Shown: positions 50,955-61,738, counted from the stretch's first letter. The stretch is 64,000 nt of DNA from Alteromonas sp. IB21 (GCF_016405965.1 NZ_JAEFCD010000005.1:124001-188000), one strand, 5' to 3'. Notes: generated by a model not told the origin, from the letters alone. A program made the numbers and translations.

Positions 50955-52394
50955 ATGTCACACGCAGATTCTATCCACGTAAATGTAACCCGCTATACTA
51001 AAAATGAAATAATAGACCTACTGTCTTTAGACAGAGAGGCTAGCGGCGCCATTTTAAACGCATTGTTTTCACGCATTGCATCGCAACCCTACTCTATTTT
51101 ACTTGATACATCTGGCTCAACGAAAAGTGAAGGCCGCTTTAACATTATGGGGTTTTCACCCTCTGCCATTATCGAAGCAAAAGACGACAATGTGTGGTTA
51201 GTTGACGTGGCTTTGTGTAAGCGTACACGCCTTACTCAGCGACCTTTTGAAGCGGTGGAGCAACATCTCCACGCTCGCGTTAAGTTAGTTGAGGTAAATG
51301 CAAATTGTGAGACTGAACATCTCCCTTTTATAGTGGGTATCGCCGGAATGGCAGGTTATGACACAGGCCGTTTTTACGAAACATTACCTACCATTGCCAA
51401 GGATGACTACATAACACCGGATTTTACCGTTGGTCTTTATACATCTTCGCTAATTGAGGACACGCAAACCGGATATGTATATTTCTGTACCGCAGATAAC
51501 CTTATGCTGCCCAACGTGTTTTTAAACAACGACGCTGGCACTAAGCCTCTTGATTTCAAACTTACTTCCCCCTTTGAATCAAATCTTTCCAAGCACGATT
51601 ATGAGCTATGCTTAGAGAAGATTAATGCTTATTTGAGAGCGGGTGATTGTTATCAAGTAAACATGGCGCAGAGATTTAGTGCGTCATTTGAAGGCAGTAT
51701 GTGGCAGGCTTACTGTCATTTACGCGATCAAAATCAAGCGCCATTTTCAGCGTTTTACAACTTACCACAAGGTTGTATAGCCTCTATTTCTCCAGAGCGT
51801 TTCCTGAAAGTAAGAGACGGTATTGTAGAAACAAAACCGATTAAAGGAACCCGTCCGCGCTTTGAGGATGCAGAGAAAGACGAAGCAAGTGCACAAAGCC
51901 TTCTGTCAGCGGAAAAAGATCGCTCAGAGAATTTGATGATCGTTGATCTTCTTAGAAACGACATCTCTAAACACTGTAAAGCCAATACGGTAAACGTCCC
52001 TGCACTTTTCGCGCTAGAAAGTTACGAGGCGGTTCATCACTTAGTCAGTACTGTGACAGGTGAGTTAAGTGAAAATGCATCGCCCCTTGAACTTTTAGCC
52101 TCTGCGTTTCCTGGCGGTTCTATTACTGGCGCCCCAAAGATACGGGCTATGGAAGTCATTGATGAGCTAGAACCTCATCGACGTAACATTTACTGTGGTA
52201 GTATCTTCTACATGGGGTATCGAGAGGATATGGACTCAAGTATCTGCATTAGAACTGTGCTGGCAGAGAAGAACCAATTACATTGCTGGGCCGGCGGTGG
52301 TATTGTTTTAGATTCAGTTCCAAGTGAAGAATATCAAGAAACCTTGGATAAAGTGTCAAAAATATTGCCCGTACTTGCGTCAATAAATAGGTAA
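50955..52394 (+). CDS. pabB: Aminodeoxychorismate synthase component I
   Basis: 479 residues, in the PabB/TrpE chorismate-binding family. It aminates chorismate to 4-amino-4-deoxychorismate for folate synthesis, together with a PabA glutaminase that is not in the window. The PabB-specific PIKGTRPR motif is present, with the lysine that attacks C2 of chorismate near residue 297. Also seen: GDCYQVNMAQRF, LIVDLLRND-like MIVDLLRNDISKHC, and FPGGSITGAPKIRAMEVIDELE. The start is the first ATG of the frame, without a strong ribosome binding site. Followed after 45 bases by the Nudix gene, a pairing also found in E. coli (pabB-nudL). Confidence 0.95.
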   Translation: MSHADSIHVNVTRYTKNEIIDLLSLDREASGAILNALFSRIASQPYSILLDTSGSTKSEGRFNIMGFSPSAIIEAKDDNVWLVDVALCKRTRLTQRPFEAVEQHLHARVKLVEVNANCETEHLPFIVGIAGMAGYDTGRFYETLPTIAKDDYITPDFTVGLYTSSLIEDTQTGYVYFCTADNLMLPNVFLNNDAGTKPLDFKLTSPFESNLSKHDYELCLEKINAYLRAGDCYQVNMAQRFSASFEGSMWQAYCHLRDQNQAPFSAFYNLPQGCIASISPERFLKVRDGIVETKPIKGTRPRFEDAEKDEASAQSLLSAEKDRSENLMIVDLLRNDISKHCKANTVNVPALFALESYEAVHHLVSTVTGELSENASPLELLASAFPGGSITGAPKIRAMEVIDELEPHRRNIYCGSIFYMGYREDMDSSICIRTVLAEKNQLHCWAGGGIVLDSVPSEEYQETLDKVSKILPVLASINR

Positions 52395-52439
52395 GAGGGT
52401 TTTAATTAAAGTCGATAAGTTGTTGAGTTAAGAACATAT

Positions 52440-53012
52440 ATGACGAGAAATGAATTTCTATCGCAATTTCATCATTTAAGACAAACCTATAGTGAACCAG
52501 ACTTTCCCTTGAGAAAGACCGGGCGTCCAGCGGCTGTCTTAATTCCGTTGATTGATTATGGAGATTCTCTTCAACTTTTACTTACAGAGCGAGCGCACCA
52601 CCTAAGACACCATCCAGGTCAAATCAGTTTCCCTGGTGGGGCCGTCGATGAAACTGACAATTCTTTTTTTGATGCTGCCCTTCGAGAAGCACAAGAAGAA
52701 GTGGGGCTGCCCTCAAATAACGTTGACGTGGTTGGCATGCTTCCAAAATACCGTACCATTAGTGGCTATGAAATAGCTCCCGTAGTCGGATTTGTTAACC
52801 CCGATTTCACCCCGATTATTGACAAAAACGAGGTAGAAAGCGCGTTTGAAGTTCCTCTCTCACACGTGTTAGATAGAAAGAATCATTTAGTTCACACAAC
52901 ACACCGTGATAAAAAAACGTTTCCTATTTATTTTATCCCATGGAAAAACAGAATGATTTGGGGAGCGACAGCAGCGATGTTAAGGAACCTGTCTCATCAT
53001 ATTCATCCTTAA
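52440..53012 (+). CDS. nudL: NudL-type CoA pyrophosphatase (Nudix hydrolase)
   Basis: 190 residues, near E. coli NudL (192). The Nudix box is GAVDETDNSFFDAALREAQ followed by EEVGL. The usual first Glu is Asp, as in NudL from memory, and the REAQEEVG metal-binding core is intact. Upstream LRHHPGQISFPG is the extended CoA-type signature preceding the box. It hydrolyses CoA and related nucleotides to 4'-phosphopantetheine and 3',5'-ADP. It follows pabB on the same strand, as in E. coli, so co-transcription is likely. Confidence 0.92.
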   Translation: MTRNEFLSQFHHLRQTYSEPDFPLRKTGRPAAVLIPLIDYGDSLQLLLTERAHHLRHHPGQISFPGGAVDETDNSFFDAALREAQEEVGLPSNNVDVVGMLPKYRTISGYEIAPVVGFVNPDFTPIIDKNEVESAFEVPLSHVLDRKNHLVHTTHRDKKTFPIYFIPWKNRMIWGATAAMLRNLSHHIHP

Positions 53013-53197
53013 GTCAGCCCCCTGTATGATTATTAGCAACGCTGAGACCTGTTACCGGACGACCTTCATAACCTCGCTATAAATTTTTCTTTACAGTGTA
53101 TTAGCAAAACTAATCATCCTATTAGCTTTTCTGTATTGTGGTTTTCACCTCGTGGATGCATGATCTCACTATTACTTTGTTTTAATCTTAGAAGTTT

Positions 53198-54571
53198 ATG
53201 ATCAGCGTATTTGATATGTTCAGTGTGGGCATTGGCCCTTCAAGCTCACACACGGTAGGTCCAATGAAAGCAGGTGCTGAGTTTGTCACTGAACTCGCCC
53301 AAGATCCTGTAAAGTTTGACGCTGTCGATAGCGTAAAAGTTGAGCTATTTGGTTCACTCGGTCAAACGGGTATTGGCCACGGTACGGGAAAAGCTGTCAT
53401 TTTGGGGTTGCTTGGTGAGCTTCCTGATGAAATCGATGTGGATACCATTGAATCAAAGCTAGAAGAAATAAGAAATAGTGAGCAGCTGTGTTTAAATGGC
53501 GAAAAGCTAGTTCGTTTTCCAAGCAAAAACGCGATTGTCTTTCATCGTCGAAAAACGCTGCCAAAACATGCCAATGCGCTGACGTTTTACGCTTATGCTC
53601 AGGATGAACTGGTAAAGCAACAAACCTATTACAGTATCGGCGGCGGCTTTATCATTAAAGACGAAGACTTCGATGCGACCAAAGCTCACGCAGCAAGCCT
53701 TCAAGCTTCTGTTCCGTTTCCTTTCAAGACCGCTGAAGAACTTCTTTCTTTGTGTAAAACAAACGGGCTAAGCATAAGCTCACTGATGTTACGCAATGAA
53801 TCAACGTTTAGGCCTAAACACGAAGTTAAGCAACAACTGCACAATATCTGGCTTGTGATGAAAGCGTGCATACAGCGTGGTATCGAAAGCGAGGGTATTC
53901 TCCCTGGCGGCCTAAAGGTAGTTCGCCGCGCGCCGGGTCTCTATCGCCGGCTGCAAACTGAGCATACGAACGATCCTATGCAAACAATGGATTGGGTTAA
54001 TCTCTTTGCACTCGCGGTCAACGAAGAAAATGCTGCGGGTGGTCGTGTGGTCACTGCACCTACAAATGGCGCAGCGGGAATCATTCCAGCAGTTCTTCAA
54101 TATGTCGATAAGTTTATTCGTCCTGTCGACGAAGAAGTCGCCAGTCGCTTTCTTTTAACAGCAGGTGCCATTGGCATACTTTACAAAGAAAATGCGTCAA
54201 TATCCGGGGCTGAAGTAGGCTGTCAGGGTGAAGTGGGTGTAGCGTGCTCCATGGCGGCAGGTGCGCTTGCTGAAATTATGGGCGGTACTGCTGCTTCTGT
54301 CGAAAACGCAGCAGAAATTGGTATGGAACATAATCTAGGACTTACCTGTGACCCCGTGGGTGGCCTTGTACAGGTACCATGTATAGAACGAAATGCGATG
54401 GGCGCTATTAAAGCAATAAATGCATCTCGCCTTGCGCTGCGTGGAACAGGCGAACATAAGGTATCGCTGGATAAGGTGATTAAAACCATGCGTGATACAG
54501 GAAACGATATGAAGACGAAGTATAAAGAAACTGCCAGAGGTGGTCTAGCTGTCAATATCATCGAGTGTTAA
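53198..54571 (+). CDS. sdaA: L-serine ammonia-lyase, [4Fe-4S]-dependent
   Basis: 457 residues, the single-chain SdaA form. It converts L-serine to pyruvate and ammonia. The N-terminal beta domain starts [20 protein letters not shown], the family signature that includes the SSSHT substrate loop. The catalytic alpha domain has [15 protein letters not shown], and cysteines around residues 340-395 ([32 protein letters not shown]) bind the iron-sulfur cluster. It ends with the usual C-terminal cysteine (NIIEC). The ATG is preceded closely by AGAAG. Shares a terminator with cysB, which faces it. Confidence 0.97.
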   Translation: MISVFDMFSVGIGPSSSHTVGPMKAGAEFVTELAQDPVKFDAVDSVKVELFGSLGQTGIGHGTGKAVILGLLGELPDEIDVDTIESKLEEIRNSEQLCLNGEKLVRFPSKNAIVFHRRKTLPKHANALTFYAYAQDELVKQQTYYSIGGGFIIKDEDFDATKAHAASLQASVPFPFKTAEELLSLCKTNGLSISSLMLRNESTFRPKHEVKQQLHNIWLVMKACIQRGIESEGILPGGLKVVRRAPGLYRRLQTEHTNDPMQTMDWVNLFALAVNEENAAGGRVVTAPTNGAAGIIPAVLQYVDKFIRPVDEEVASRFLLTAGAIGILYKENASISGAEVGCQGEVGVACSMAAGALAEIMGGTAASVENAAEIGMEHNLGLTCDPVGGLVQVPCIERNAMGAIKAINASRLALRGTGEHKVSLDKVIKTMRDTGNDMKTKYKETARGGLAVNIIEC

Positions 54572-54587
54572 GGCAAATTTGAAGGTA

Positions 54588-54611
54588 AAAATGGGGCTTT
54601 TCGCCCCATTT
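54588..54611. terminator. Terminator between convergent sdaA and cysB
   Basis: Stem AAATGGGGC / GCCCCATTT (54589-54597 and 54603-54611) with a 5-base loop. On the minus strand a T run follows (ATTTTTACC), so it ends cysB well. On the plus strand the T run is weak. Confidence 0.75.
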
Positions 54612-54647
54612 ACGTGTTTGCTGAACGATATTCAAACAGGCAATGTT

Positions 54648-55634
<987 letters not shown>

Positions 55635-55811
55635 TCAATGGGGAAGACTGATATTGTACTATCACCGTTATAACCAAAACGACTCATTTTTACTAGTTGC
55701 TATTACAAAAATGGCATTATAAAGTTGCATTTTGTTCATTTTCTTACGATTTTAAGTAGTATTTCTTTGCCCTAACCTAAATTGTTCTACATTATGGGTA
55801 GAGAGAAAGTA

Positions 55812-56537
55812 ATGCACGGCATTGATTGGGTTATGACGAGTAGTAAGCAAGTTACCTCCACAATAGACTTTTCTTCTGTGCTTGCCGCAGCAGTACACGA
55901 TATGAAAAATTCCCTGTTCCTACTTATACAGTCTATCGAGTCGTTAAGCGAGACGCTGTCAGCAGAAAACGTGAAGGCACAGGAACAGGCAGCACGCGTT
56001 CATTACGAAGCATCAAGGTTGAATACTAACCTTGTTCAAATTCTTTCTCTCTATCGAGCAGAACTAGAAAGTTTGCCTATTACAGTAGATGAAAGCTTTA
56101 TCAAAGATTTAGTGGAAGATGTTGTTGGTTCTAATACGCTTTATGTAAAACAAAAGAAAATAGTGATTACCACATCTATTGACGAAGACCTAAGTTGGTA
56201 TCTAGATGGTGAACTTATCTACTTACTGTTGAATGATGTCATTATCAATGCGATGAGATACGGGACATCAAAGATTCACGTCTCAGCGAGAGTAGATACA
56301 AATGCAAACTTAGTCATTATGATTGAAGACGATGGTCATGGATATCCGCAATCTATGCTCGATAAAAGTCACGAAGACTTGGCTGGTTTTGAGTTAAGCC
56401 AAGGGCGTACTGGGCTGGGTTTATTCTTCGCAAAATTGATAGCCCGCGCGCATTCACAAGACAATAAAGAAGGTACTATTGCACTCTCTAATGGCGGCTC
56501 ACTCGGTGGAAGTGTATTTGAAGTAAAAATACCGTAG
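55812..56537 (+). CDS. Orphan sensor histidine kinase (cytoplasmic, short)
   Basis: About 241 residues. The H box AAAVHDMKNSLFLL carries the phospho-acceptor His29. The ATPase domain shows the N box NDVIINAMRYG, G1 IEDDGHGYP and G2 GRTGLGLFFAKLIARAH. No membrane segment or sensor domain is present, so the input must come from a partner. Start chosen at ATG 55812, with GAGAG 6 bases before it; ATG 55794 and ATG 55833 are alternatives. No response regulator is within the window; the next gene codes for a membrane-anchored helical protein. Confidence 0.85.
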   Translation: MHGIDWVMTSSKQVTSTIDFSSVLAAAVHDMKNSLFLLIQSIESLSETLSAENVKAQEQAARVHYEASRLNTNLVQILSLYRAELESLPITVDESFIKDLVEDVVGSNTLYVKQKKIVITTSIDEDLSWYLDGELIYLLLNDVIINAMRYGTSKIHVSARVDTNANLVIMIEDDGHGYPQSMLDKSHEDLAGFELSQGRTGLGLFFAKLIARAHSQDNKEGTIALSNGGSLGGSVFEVKIP

Positions 56538-56632
56538 TATTGTGCGATAAACGCAAGTAATTCATAAAGTAATGCCTGTAATTAAGATTAAAATGGCGTT
56601 ATGGAAAATAAAACATAGACGGAAACACACGC

Positions 56633-57391
56633 ATGTACGTGATAATTATCATTTCAATTGTTGTTTTGCTCATCGCGGCGATCTTTATCAATGCAATGCA
56701 GCAGCATCGTCAAAAGCAAGAAGCTGAGCGCAGAACGGAATTAGCCAAACAGCGTGTCATTGTCGATGAAACAGAAAAAGTCATTACGTCAAGTATAAAC
56801 ATGCCGGTGTCCTCAAGAATAATGGGCATTTTGCATAACCGCATGCTCAACGCGCTAAGAGTTATGAATGAATTAGCGAGTACGACGGATTTAAAACAAA
56901 GAATTGTAAGTAGCGAACAAGCGATGACTGCCGCGCTTTCTGATACCAGCGGCTCTATGAATGACTTTACTCTGCCGGATAACGATAAAATGATAATCCA
57001 GTATATCCAGTCGGTGAAAAAGCTTCGTATTATGCTTCGCTCTGAACACAGTAAAGGACAGATTGATTCAAAAGTGTTTGCGGATGAAGATAAGCAGCTT
57101 GAGCGATTGCAGGTAAAAGTAAATGTTGAAACATTGATTAAGCGCGGTCGCGCAGCACTTCAAACCAATATGCTCGGGTCCGCAAGGCAATATTTCGAAA
57201 AAGCAAAAGCGGCACTTGAAAGCCAGAACCCGCAAGATGACTACTCAACATCTAAGCTTGCAGCATTAAATGAATGGCTAAACGAAATTCAAAATAATCT
57301 GAAAAGCGTTAACGAAAAAGACCGAGTTAGAAAACAAGAAGAAGAAAGAGACGAGTTAGACGAATTATTTGCGCCCAAGAAGAAATGGTAG
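56633..57391 (+). CDS. Membrane-anchored helical protein of unknown function
   Basis: 252 residues. A single N-terminal membrane segment (about 2-22, IIIISIVVLLIAAIFINAM) precedes an all-helical, highly charged body. A TPR-like stretch follows (VETLIKRGRAALQTNMLGSA and RQYFEKAKAALESQNPQ), then a coiled coil and the tail DELFAPKKKW. The body should be cytoplasmic because charged residues follow the segment. I do not know its function; similar proteins follow histidine kinase genes in related genomes (from memory, uncertain). The gene begins 95 bases after the kinase, so it may share its transcript. Confidence 0.75.
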   Translation: MYVIIIISIVVLLIAAIFINAMQQHRQKQEAERRTELAKQRVIVDETEKVITSSINMPVSSRIMGILHNRMLNALRVMNELASTTDLKQRIVSSEQAMTAALSDTSGSMNDFTLPDNDKMIIQYIQSVKKLRIMLRSEHSKGQIDSKVFADEDKQLERLQVKVNVETLIKRGRAALQTNMLGSARQYFEKAKAALESQNPQDDYSTSKLAALNEWLNEIQNNLKSVNEKDRVRKQEEERDELDELFAPKKKW

Positions 57392-57438
57392 TATTTGTTG
57401 GTTAATAGTTTAAGCACTGCCAGTGCGGGTTTAGCCAT

Positions 57439-58323
57439 CTAGGCATAGTGTGCAATTGCAAGGTTCCACAATGACTGAGCAGGTATCGAGAGACTCTTCC
57501 TTGCATTCTTTATTAGGCCAATATTTTTTATCAATGGCTCGTCAGATACTTCTTTTAATACTAGCCCTAATCCTTCCATTTGCCTTTCACATATGGAAGG
57601 CATTATCGAAATACCTAGTCCATTTTGTATCAGCTTGCCAATTGTTGATAACTGCCCCGTCTCGGCAACAATATTAAGCTCTCCGTGCATCGCTAATTGT
57701 GTTTGTGTCCAATGCCGTACTGCAGAGCCTCTATTCATCATTACTAGGGGCAACGCAAGGCAGTCTAACCATTTGACCTTCTCGGGGAGCAAAGACGCCT
57801 GCATTTCATTGGCCACCACAACAAATTGATCATCAAAAAGACTTTCGAAGATTAGCCCGTCCTTCCGCTCTGGCTCAAACGAGAATCCAATTTCAGAGCG
57901 TCCTGTCGTTACCTCATGAATCACCTGTTCCATCACTACATCAACGATGCGCAAATTCACATTAGGAGCTCGCTGGTGAAATTGAAACAATATTTCAGGT
58001 AGATGAGCCTCTGCAAATGATGGCATAGCGCAAATTGTGAGGTGCCCTTTCGCCATAGCGAATAAATTTTGAATATCAGAAAAAGTATTATCCCAATCGT
58101 GAAGAAGTCGAACCGCATTTGGGAAAAGAACTTCGCCTTCTGGAGTGAGACTTACATTGCGAGTATTTCGCTGAAACAGTTTGCCACCGAGTTGTTCTTC
58201 CATTTTTTTTATTGCAGATGACAAGGCTGGCTGTGTTAGATGGAGACTGACAGCAGCTTCGGCGAAAGTAGACGATTTGGCTACTTCTACAAACGCTTTT
58301 ATTTGGCGATAAGACACATCCAT
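57439..58323 (-). CDS. LysR-type transcriptional regulator, probable regulator of scoAB
   Basis: 294 residues. The N-terminal helix-turn-helix is MDVSYRQIKAFVEVAKSSTF then LHLTQPALSSAIKKMEEQLG. The C-terminal effector domain has IQNGLGISIMPSICERQ. It is divergently transcribed from the CoA-transferase genes scoAB with a 122-base gap containing a strong inverted repeat next to its own start. This is the usual layout of a LysR regulator that activates the neighbour operon and represses itself. The inducer is unknown, perhaps a short-chain keto or acyl-CoA metabolite. Confidence 0.9.
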   Translation of the reverse strand: MDVSYRQIKAFVEVAKSSTFAEAAVSLHLTQPALSSAIKKMEEQLGGKLFQRNTRNVSLTPEGEVLFPNAVRLLHDWDNTFSDIQNLFAMAKGHLTICAMPSFAEAHLPEILFQFHQRAPNVNLRIVDVVMEQVIHEVTTGRSEIGFSFEPERKDGLIFESLFDDQFVVVANEMQASLLPEKVKWLDCLALPLVMMNRGSAVRHWTQTQLAMHGELNIVAETGQLSTIGKLIQNGLGISIMPSICERQMEGLGLVLKEVSDEPLIKNIGLIKNARKSLSIPAQSLWNLAIAHYA

Positions 58324-58340
58324 AACGAGAAAACTAACCC

Positions 58341-58371
58341 TTCAATTGATAAAATATATTTATTAATTGAA
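58341..58371. promoter_or_regulatory. Inverted repeat between the LysR gene and scoA, probable LysR operator
   Basis: Arms TTCAATTGATAAA (58341-58353) and TTTATTAATTGAA (58359-58371) match at 12 of 13 positions around a 5-base centre ATATA. It lies 18 bases from the LysR start and 75 bases before scoA, the place of a LysR recognition site. The T-N11-A rule fits within it. Confidence 0.7.
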
Positions 58372-58445
58372 AGATTAATTCGATTTTACAAATGTAGCAA
58401 CAGTGCTGATACTTATTTTTAACAAAAAAATAGCGGAGAAAGAAT

Positions 58446-59153
58446 ATGGCAGGATTCAACAAAGTTGTGTCGTCTTACGATGATGCGATGTCCGGCTTAG
58501 AAAACGGCATGACAGTGATTGCCGGTGGCTTTGGCCTTTGCGGCATACCAGAAGGCTTAATCGGCCAAATCAAAAAAATGGGCACTACAGGGTTAACGGT
58601 TGTATCAAACAATTGTGGCGTAGACGGCTTTGGCTTAGGCCTTCTCCTTGAAGACAAACAGATTGCCAAAATGGTGTCATCTTACGTTGGCGAAAACGCA
58701 CTATTCGAAAAACAGTTACTCGATGGAGAGCTAGAAGTAGAACTAACGCCTCAAGGGACACTCGCAGAGAAGATGCGTGCCGGTGGTGCAGGCATCCCTG
58801 CATTTTATACAGCAACGGGTTATGGCACCCCTGTGGGTGAAGGGAAGGAAGTAAAAGAGTTCAATGGTCGCCCCTATATTCTTGAACATGCTATCACAGG
58901 CGATTTTGCTATTGTCAAAGCATGGAAAGCGGATACCTTCGGCAACTGCGTTTATCGTCATACGGCACAAAACTTCAACCCAATGGCGGCAACGGCAGGC
59001 AAAATAACTGTAGTAGAAGCAGAAGAGATTGTAGAGCCTGGCGAACTAAATCCTAGCGAAATTCACACCCCAGGCATTTATGTAAATCGCGTCATTAAAG
59101 GGACGTTCGAAAAGCGTATTGAGCGCCGTGTAGTCAGTAAGGAGACAGTGTAA
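58446..59153 (+). CDS. scoA: 3-oxoacid CoA-transferase subunit A
   Basis: 235 residues. The subunit A start has [20 protein letters not shown], the glycine-rich CoA-binding segment, then [17 protein letters not shown] and [17 protein letters not shown]. With subunit B it transfers CoA between succinyl-CoA and acetoacetate or another 3-oxo acid, in ketone-body or branched-chain degradation. GGAGA stands 8 bases before the ATG. The stop overlaps the start of scoB (TAATG). The operon is likely controlled by the divergent LysR regulator. Confidence 0.93.
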   Translation: MAGFNKVVSSYDDAMSGLENGMTVIAGGFGLCGIPEGLIGQIKKMGTTGLTVVSNNCGVDGFGLGLLLEDKQIAKMVSSYVGENALFEKQLLDGELEVELTPQGTLAEKMRAGGAGIPAFYTATGYGTPVGEGKEVKEFNGRPYILEHAITGDFAIVKAWKADTFGNCVYRHTAQNFNPMAATAGKITVVEAEEIVEPGELNPSEIHTPGIYVNRVIKGTFEKRIERRVVSKETV

Positions 59154-59806
59154 TGCTTAGCAGAGAACAAATTGCAATGCGCGTGGCCCAAGAGTTTAAA
59201 GATGGAGATTACGTTAACTTGGGTATAGGCATCCCTACCCTAGCTGCTAGCTATGTGCCTGATGATATTAGCGTAATGCTTCAGTCTGAAAACGGTCTTC
59301 TAGGTATGGGGCGCTATCCTACGGAAAGTGAATTAGACGCTGACATGATTAACGCCGGCAAAGAGACCGTTACCGCTATAACTGGCGCGTCTATATTCAG
59401 CAGTGCTGAAAGCTTTGCCATGATCCGCGGTGGCCACGTAGATTTCACTGTACTTGGCGCTTTTGAGGTTGACGTATCGGGCAATATTGCGTCTTGGATG
59501 ATCCCTGGTAAATTGGTGAAAGGCATGGGCGGAGCAATGGACCTAGTAGCCGGTGCAAAAAATATAATCGTTACCATGACGCATACAGACAAGCACGGTA
59601 ACCCAAAACTTCTTAGCGAATGTACACTTCCGTTAACCGGTGTGAACTGTATTACGCGCATTATTACGGACTTAGCAGTACTTAGTGTTGAGAACGGCGC
59701 TTTCGTTCTTCAAGAGCGAGCGCCCGGCGTAAGCGTTGAAGAAATTAAAGAGAAAACGGGTGGAAAGCTTGTTGTTCCAGAAAACGTGCCTGAAATGAAG
59801 TTTTAG
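59153..59806 (+). CDS. scoB: 3-oxoacid CoA-transferase subunit B
   Basis: 217 residues. The catalytic glutamate that forms the enzyme-CoA thioester is Glu46 in VMLQSENGLLGMG. Other family blocks are VNLGIGIPTLAASYV, RGGHVDFTVLGAFEVD and MGGAMDLVAGAKN. Works as a heterotetramer with ScoA. Start overlaps the scoA stop by one base, so the subunits are made in equal amounts. SCOT (succinyl-CoA:3-oxoacid) activity is the likely one, but butyrate-acetoacetate (AtoDA) specificity cannot be excluded from sequence. Confidence 0.93.
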   Translation: MLSREQIAMRVAQEFKDGDYVNLGIGIPTLAASYVPDDISVMLQSENGLLGMGRYPTESELDADMINAGKETVTAITGASIFSSAESFAMIRGGHVDFTVLGAFEVDVSGNIASWMIPGKLVKGMGGAMDLVAGAKNIIVTMTHTDKHGNPKLLSECTLPLTGVNCITRIITDLAVLSVENGAFVLQERAPGVSVEEIKEKTGGKLVVPENVPEMKF

Positions 59807-60176
59807 CGATAACGCTGCGTTTGTATGCGTGAGCTAAGCGCGTGATTATCGCGCATTATTAGACAATGTGAACGGTGTTATGCTTCATAGTAACGCGTAA
59901 TTAAACAACCCATGGGGCATGTCACCTGTTGTCATCATGCAATATCTAATTTGATATGGCGGCTACGTCGCCATTCTATTTATTCTTTTAAAACGTCATC
60001 CATTAGCCTGCGCCTTTGTAGAGTTTTTAACTCAGATGCTAAGGCATAAATAAACCTTCAATAAAGAATATTCATAACCGCTGACACCTTCTGCTGAGCC
60101 AATTAATAAGCCTTTCATTAACCAGGGCATTAGGGGATAATACGCACGTTCATCATTTAATTAAGGCCGTATCTTC
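59807..60176. other. Intergenic region between scoB and the DEAD-box helicase
   Basis: 370 bases with no credible gene. A 6-base stem ATGGCG / CGCCAT (59956-59974) followed by TCTATTTATTCTTTT may be the scoAB terminator, though 150 bases after the stop. The rest should contain the helicase promoter and leader; DEAD-box mRNAs often have long leaders, but I see no named element. Confidence 0.45.
59956..59989 (+). terminator. Possible terminator of scoAB
   Basis: Stem ATGGCG / CGCCAT around a 7-base loop, then a T-rich run (TCTATTTATTCTTTT). The stem is short and the distance from scoB is 150 bases, so this is a moderate candidate only. Confidence 0.45.
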
Positions 60177-61502
60177 TTGCTAGTTTCTGATTTACCTGTA
60201 AACCACAAAATTATTTCAAAGCTCGAAACAAAAAATATTTCGACGCTAACCGAAATTCAAGAGCGCACCATGCTTCCCGCAATTCAGGGTAAGGATATTA
60301 TTGCGTCCTCTAAAACCGGGTCAGGTAAAACCTTCGCCTTTTTGGTACCTGCAATAAACAGGTTGATGTCTCAAAAAGCATTAAGTAAGCAAGATCCACG
60401 TGCGTTAATACTAGCGCCAACCCGAGAGCTCGCTAAACAGGTATTCATTGAAGCTAAATCAATGTGTACCGGCTTAAATTTAACCTGCTCGCTTATTGTG
60501 GGCGGTGAAAATTATAACGATCAGGTAAAAGCCTTACGCCGCAATCCGCATATTATCGTTGGCACGGCAGGTCGTGTTGCTGACCACCTCTTAGATAAAA
60601 GCATGTATTTAAATGGCTTAGAATTGCTGATATTCGACGAAGCAGACCGAATGCTTGATTTAGGTTTTTCAGCGCAGCTAAAAATGATTAATGACTACGC
60701 TGACCATAGAAAACGCCAGACAATGCTATTTTCTGCCACGCTTGACAATATTGAGCTTAAGCACATGACGACCCAGTTAACCAAAGGAGCGGTACGTGTA
60801 GCGGTGGGAGACTCGACGGCAGAGCATGGTGATATTGTTCAGCAATGTTTTTTTGCTGATAACGTTGAGAATAAAGATCAAATTTTACAGTTTGAATTAA
60901 GCAAGCGTTCATACAATCAAGCCATTGTTTTTACCGCAACCCGCGAAGATACCGACAGAATTGCTAACCAATTAAATGAACAGAAGTTAGAAGCTATTGC
61001 CCTTCGTGGTGACATGCCGCAAAACCAGCGTGCCGCTGTAATGAGTGCGTTTGCCCGCGGACAACACAGCATTTTAGTTACTACAGACCTGGCCTCTCGC
61101 GGTTTAGACCTTTCGAAAGTAGGTTTGGTTGTTAACTTTGACCTACCTAAAAATGCAGACGAATATATCCACAGAATTGGGCGTACAGGCCGTGCAGGAC
61201 AAAAAGGTGAAGCCTTTTCATTAATCGGTCCTAGAGATTGGAATAGCTTTGAAGGGCTTAAAACCCATCTTCAATACGCACTTGAGTGTTCGGCCCACGA
61301 TGAATTTTCAGCAAGTTTTAAAGGTTTCACTCCAAAGAAAAAAGTCTCGAAAAAACCAGGTATATCAAACGGCAAAAAGCGTATGGCGAAGCCAGTTAAA
61401 AGTGGCGTTAAAAAGCGTGTTGATACCATGTCGGGGGAAGACATTGGCATGGTTCCTGTTAAACGTAAGCCAAGAAGTATCCAGTCGGATGACGACGAGT
61501 AG
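60177..61502 (+). CDS. DEAD-box ATP-dependent RNA helicase
   Basis: 441 residues. Q motif region (TLTEIQERTML), motif I SSKTGSGKT, Ia PTRELAKQV, Ib GTAGRV, motif II DEAD (LLIFDEADRML), motif III SAT, motif V TTDLASRGLDLS and motif VI HRIGRTGRAG are all intact. The C-terminal tail (from about 385) is rich in Lys and Arg (PKKKVSKKPG, GKKRMAKPVKSGVKKR), likely binding RNA. It unwinds short RNA duplexes, perhaps in ribosome assembly or mRNA decay; the exact subfamily is not clear. The start is TTG at 60177: no ATG is available and a stop lies 15 bases upstream; AAGG is 10 bases before it. Confidence 0.92.
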   Translation: MLVSDLPVNHKIISKLETKNISTLTEIQERTMLPAIQGKDIIASSKTGSGKTFAFLVPAINRLMSQKALSKQDPRALILAPTRELAKQVFIEAKSMCTGLNLTCSLIVGGENYNDQVKALRRNPHIIVGTAGRVADHLLDKSMYLNGLELLIFDEADRMLDLGFSAQLKMINDYADHRKRQTMLFSATLDNIELKHMTTQLTKGAVRVAVGDSTAEHGDIVQQCFFADNVENKDQILQFELSKRSYNQAIVFTATREDTDRIANQLNEQKLEAIALRGDMPQNQRAAVMSAFARGQHSILVTTDLASRGLDLSKVGLVVNFDLPKNADEYIHRIGRTGRAGQKGEAFSLIGPRDWNSFEGLKTHLQYALECSAHDEFSASFKGFTPKKKVSKKPGISNGKKRMAKPVKSGVKKRVDTMSGEDIGMVPVKRKPRSIQSDDDE

Positions 61503-61534
61503 AGGTTGCAAAAAAAGGCTTATACGCTCGTAAC

Positions 61535-61563
61535 CGCTAAGCATGGTTCTTCTATGCTTAGCG
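61535..61563. repeat. Strong hairpin after the DEAD-box gene
   Basis: Perfect 10-base arms CGCTAAGCAT and ATGCTTAGCG with a 9-base loop, 32 bases past the helicase stop. No T tract follows directly, so it may be a 3' stabilising or rho-dependent end structure rather than a classic terminator. Confidence 0.55.
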
Positions 61564-61738
61564 ATAGCCCGTATATCATTAAGTTTTACAGAACATTTTT
61601 TTACATTCTTTTTCTGTAATCCGTCTCCAGTAAATGCTGTACTACGCGTTCACGATAATTATCTTAGTAAACTACACCACTAAAATAAGCCAGTGACTTT
61701 TAAGGCATTGATGCCTTATATAAACGGATTTTAAAAGC

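Noticed and set aside
57414-57426. GCACTG-C-CAGTGC as a terminator between the helical-protein gene and the LysR gene
   Set aside because: Effective loop of three bases, short stem and no T tract on either strand; too weak to call.
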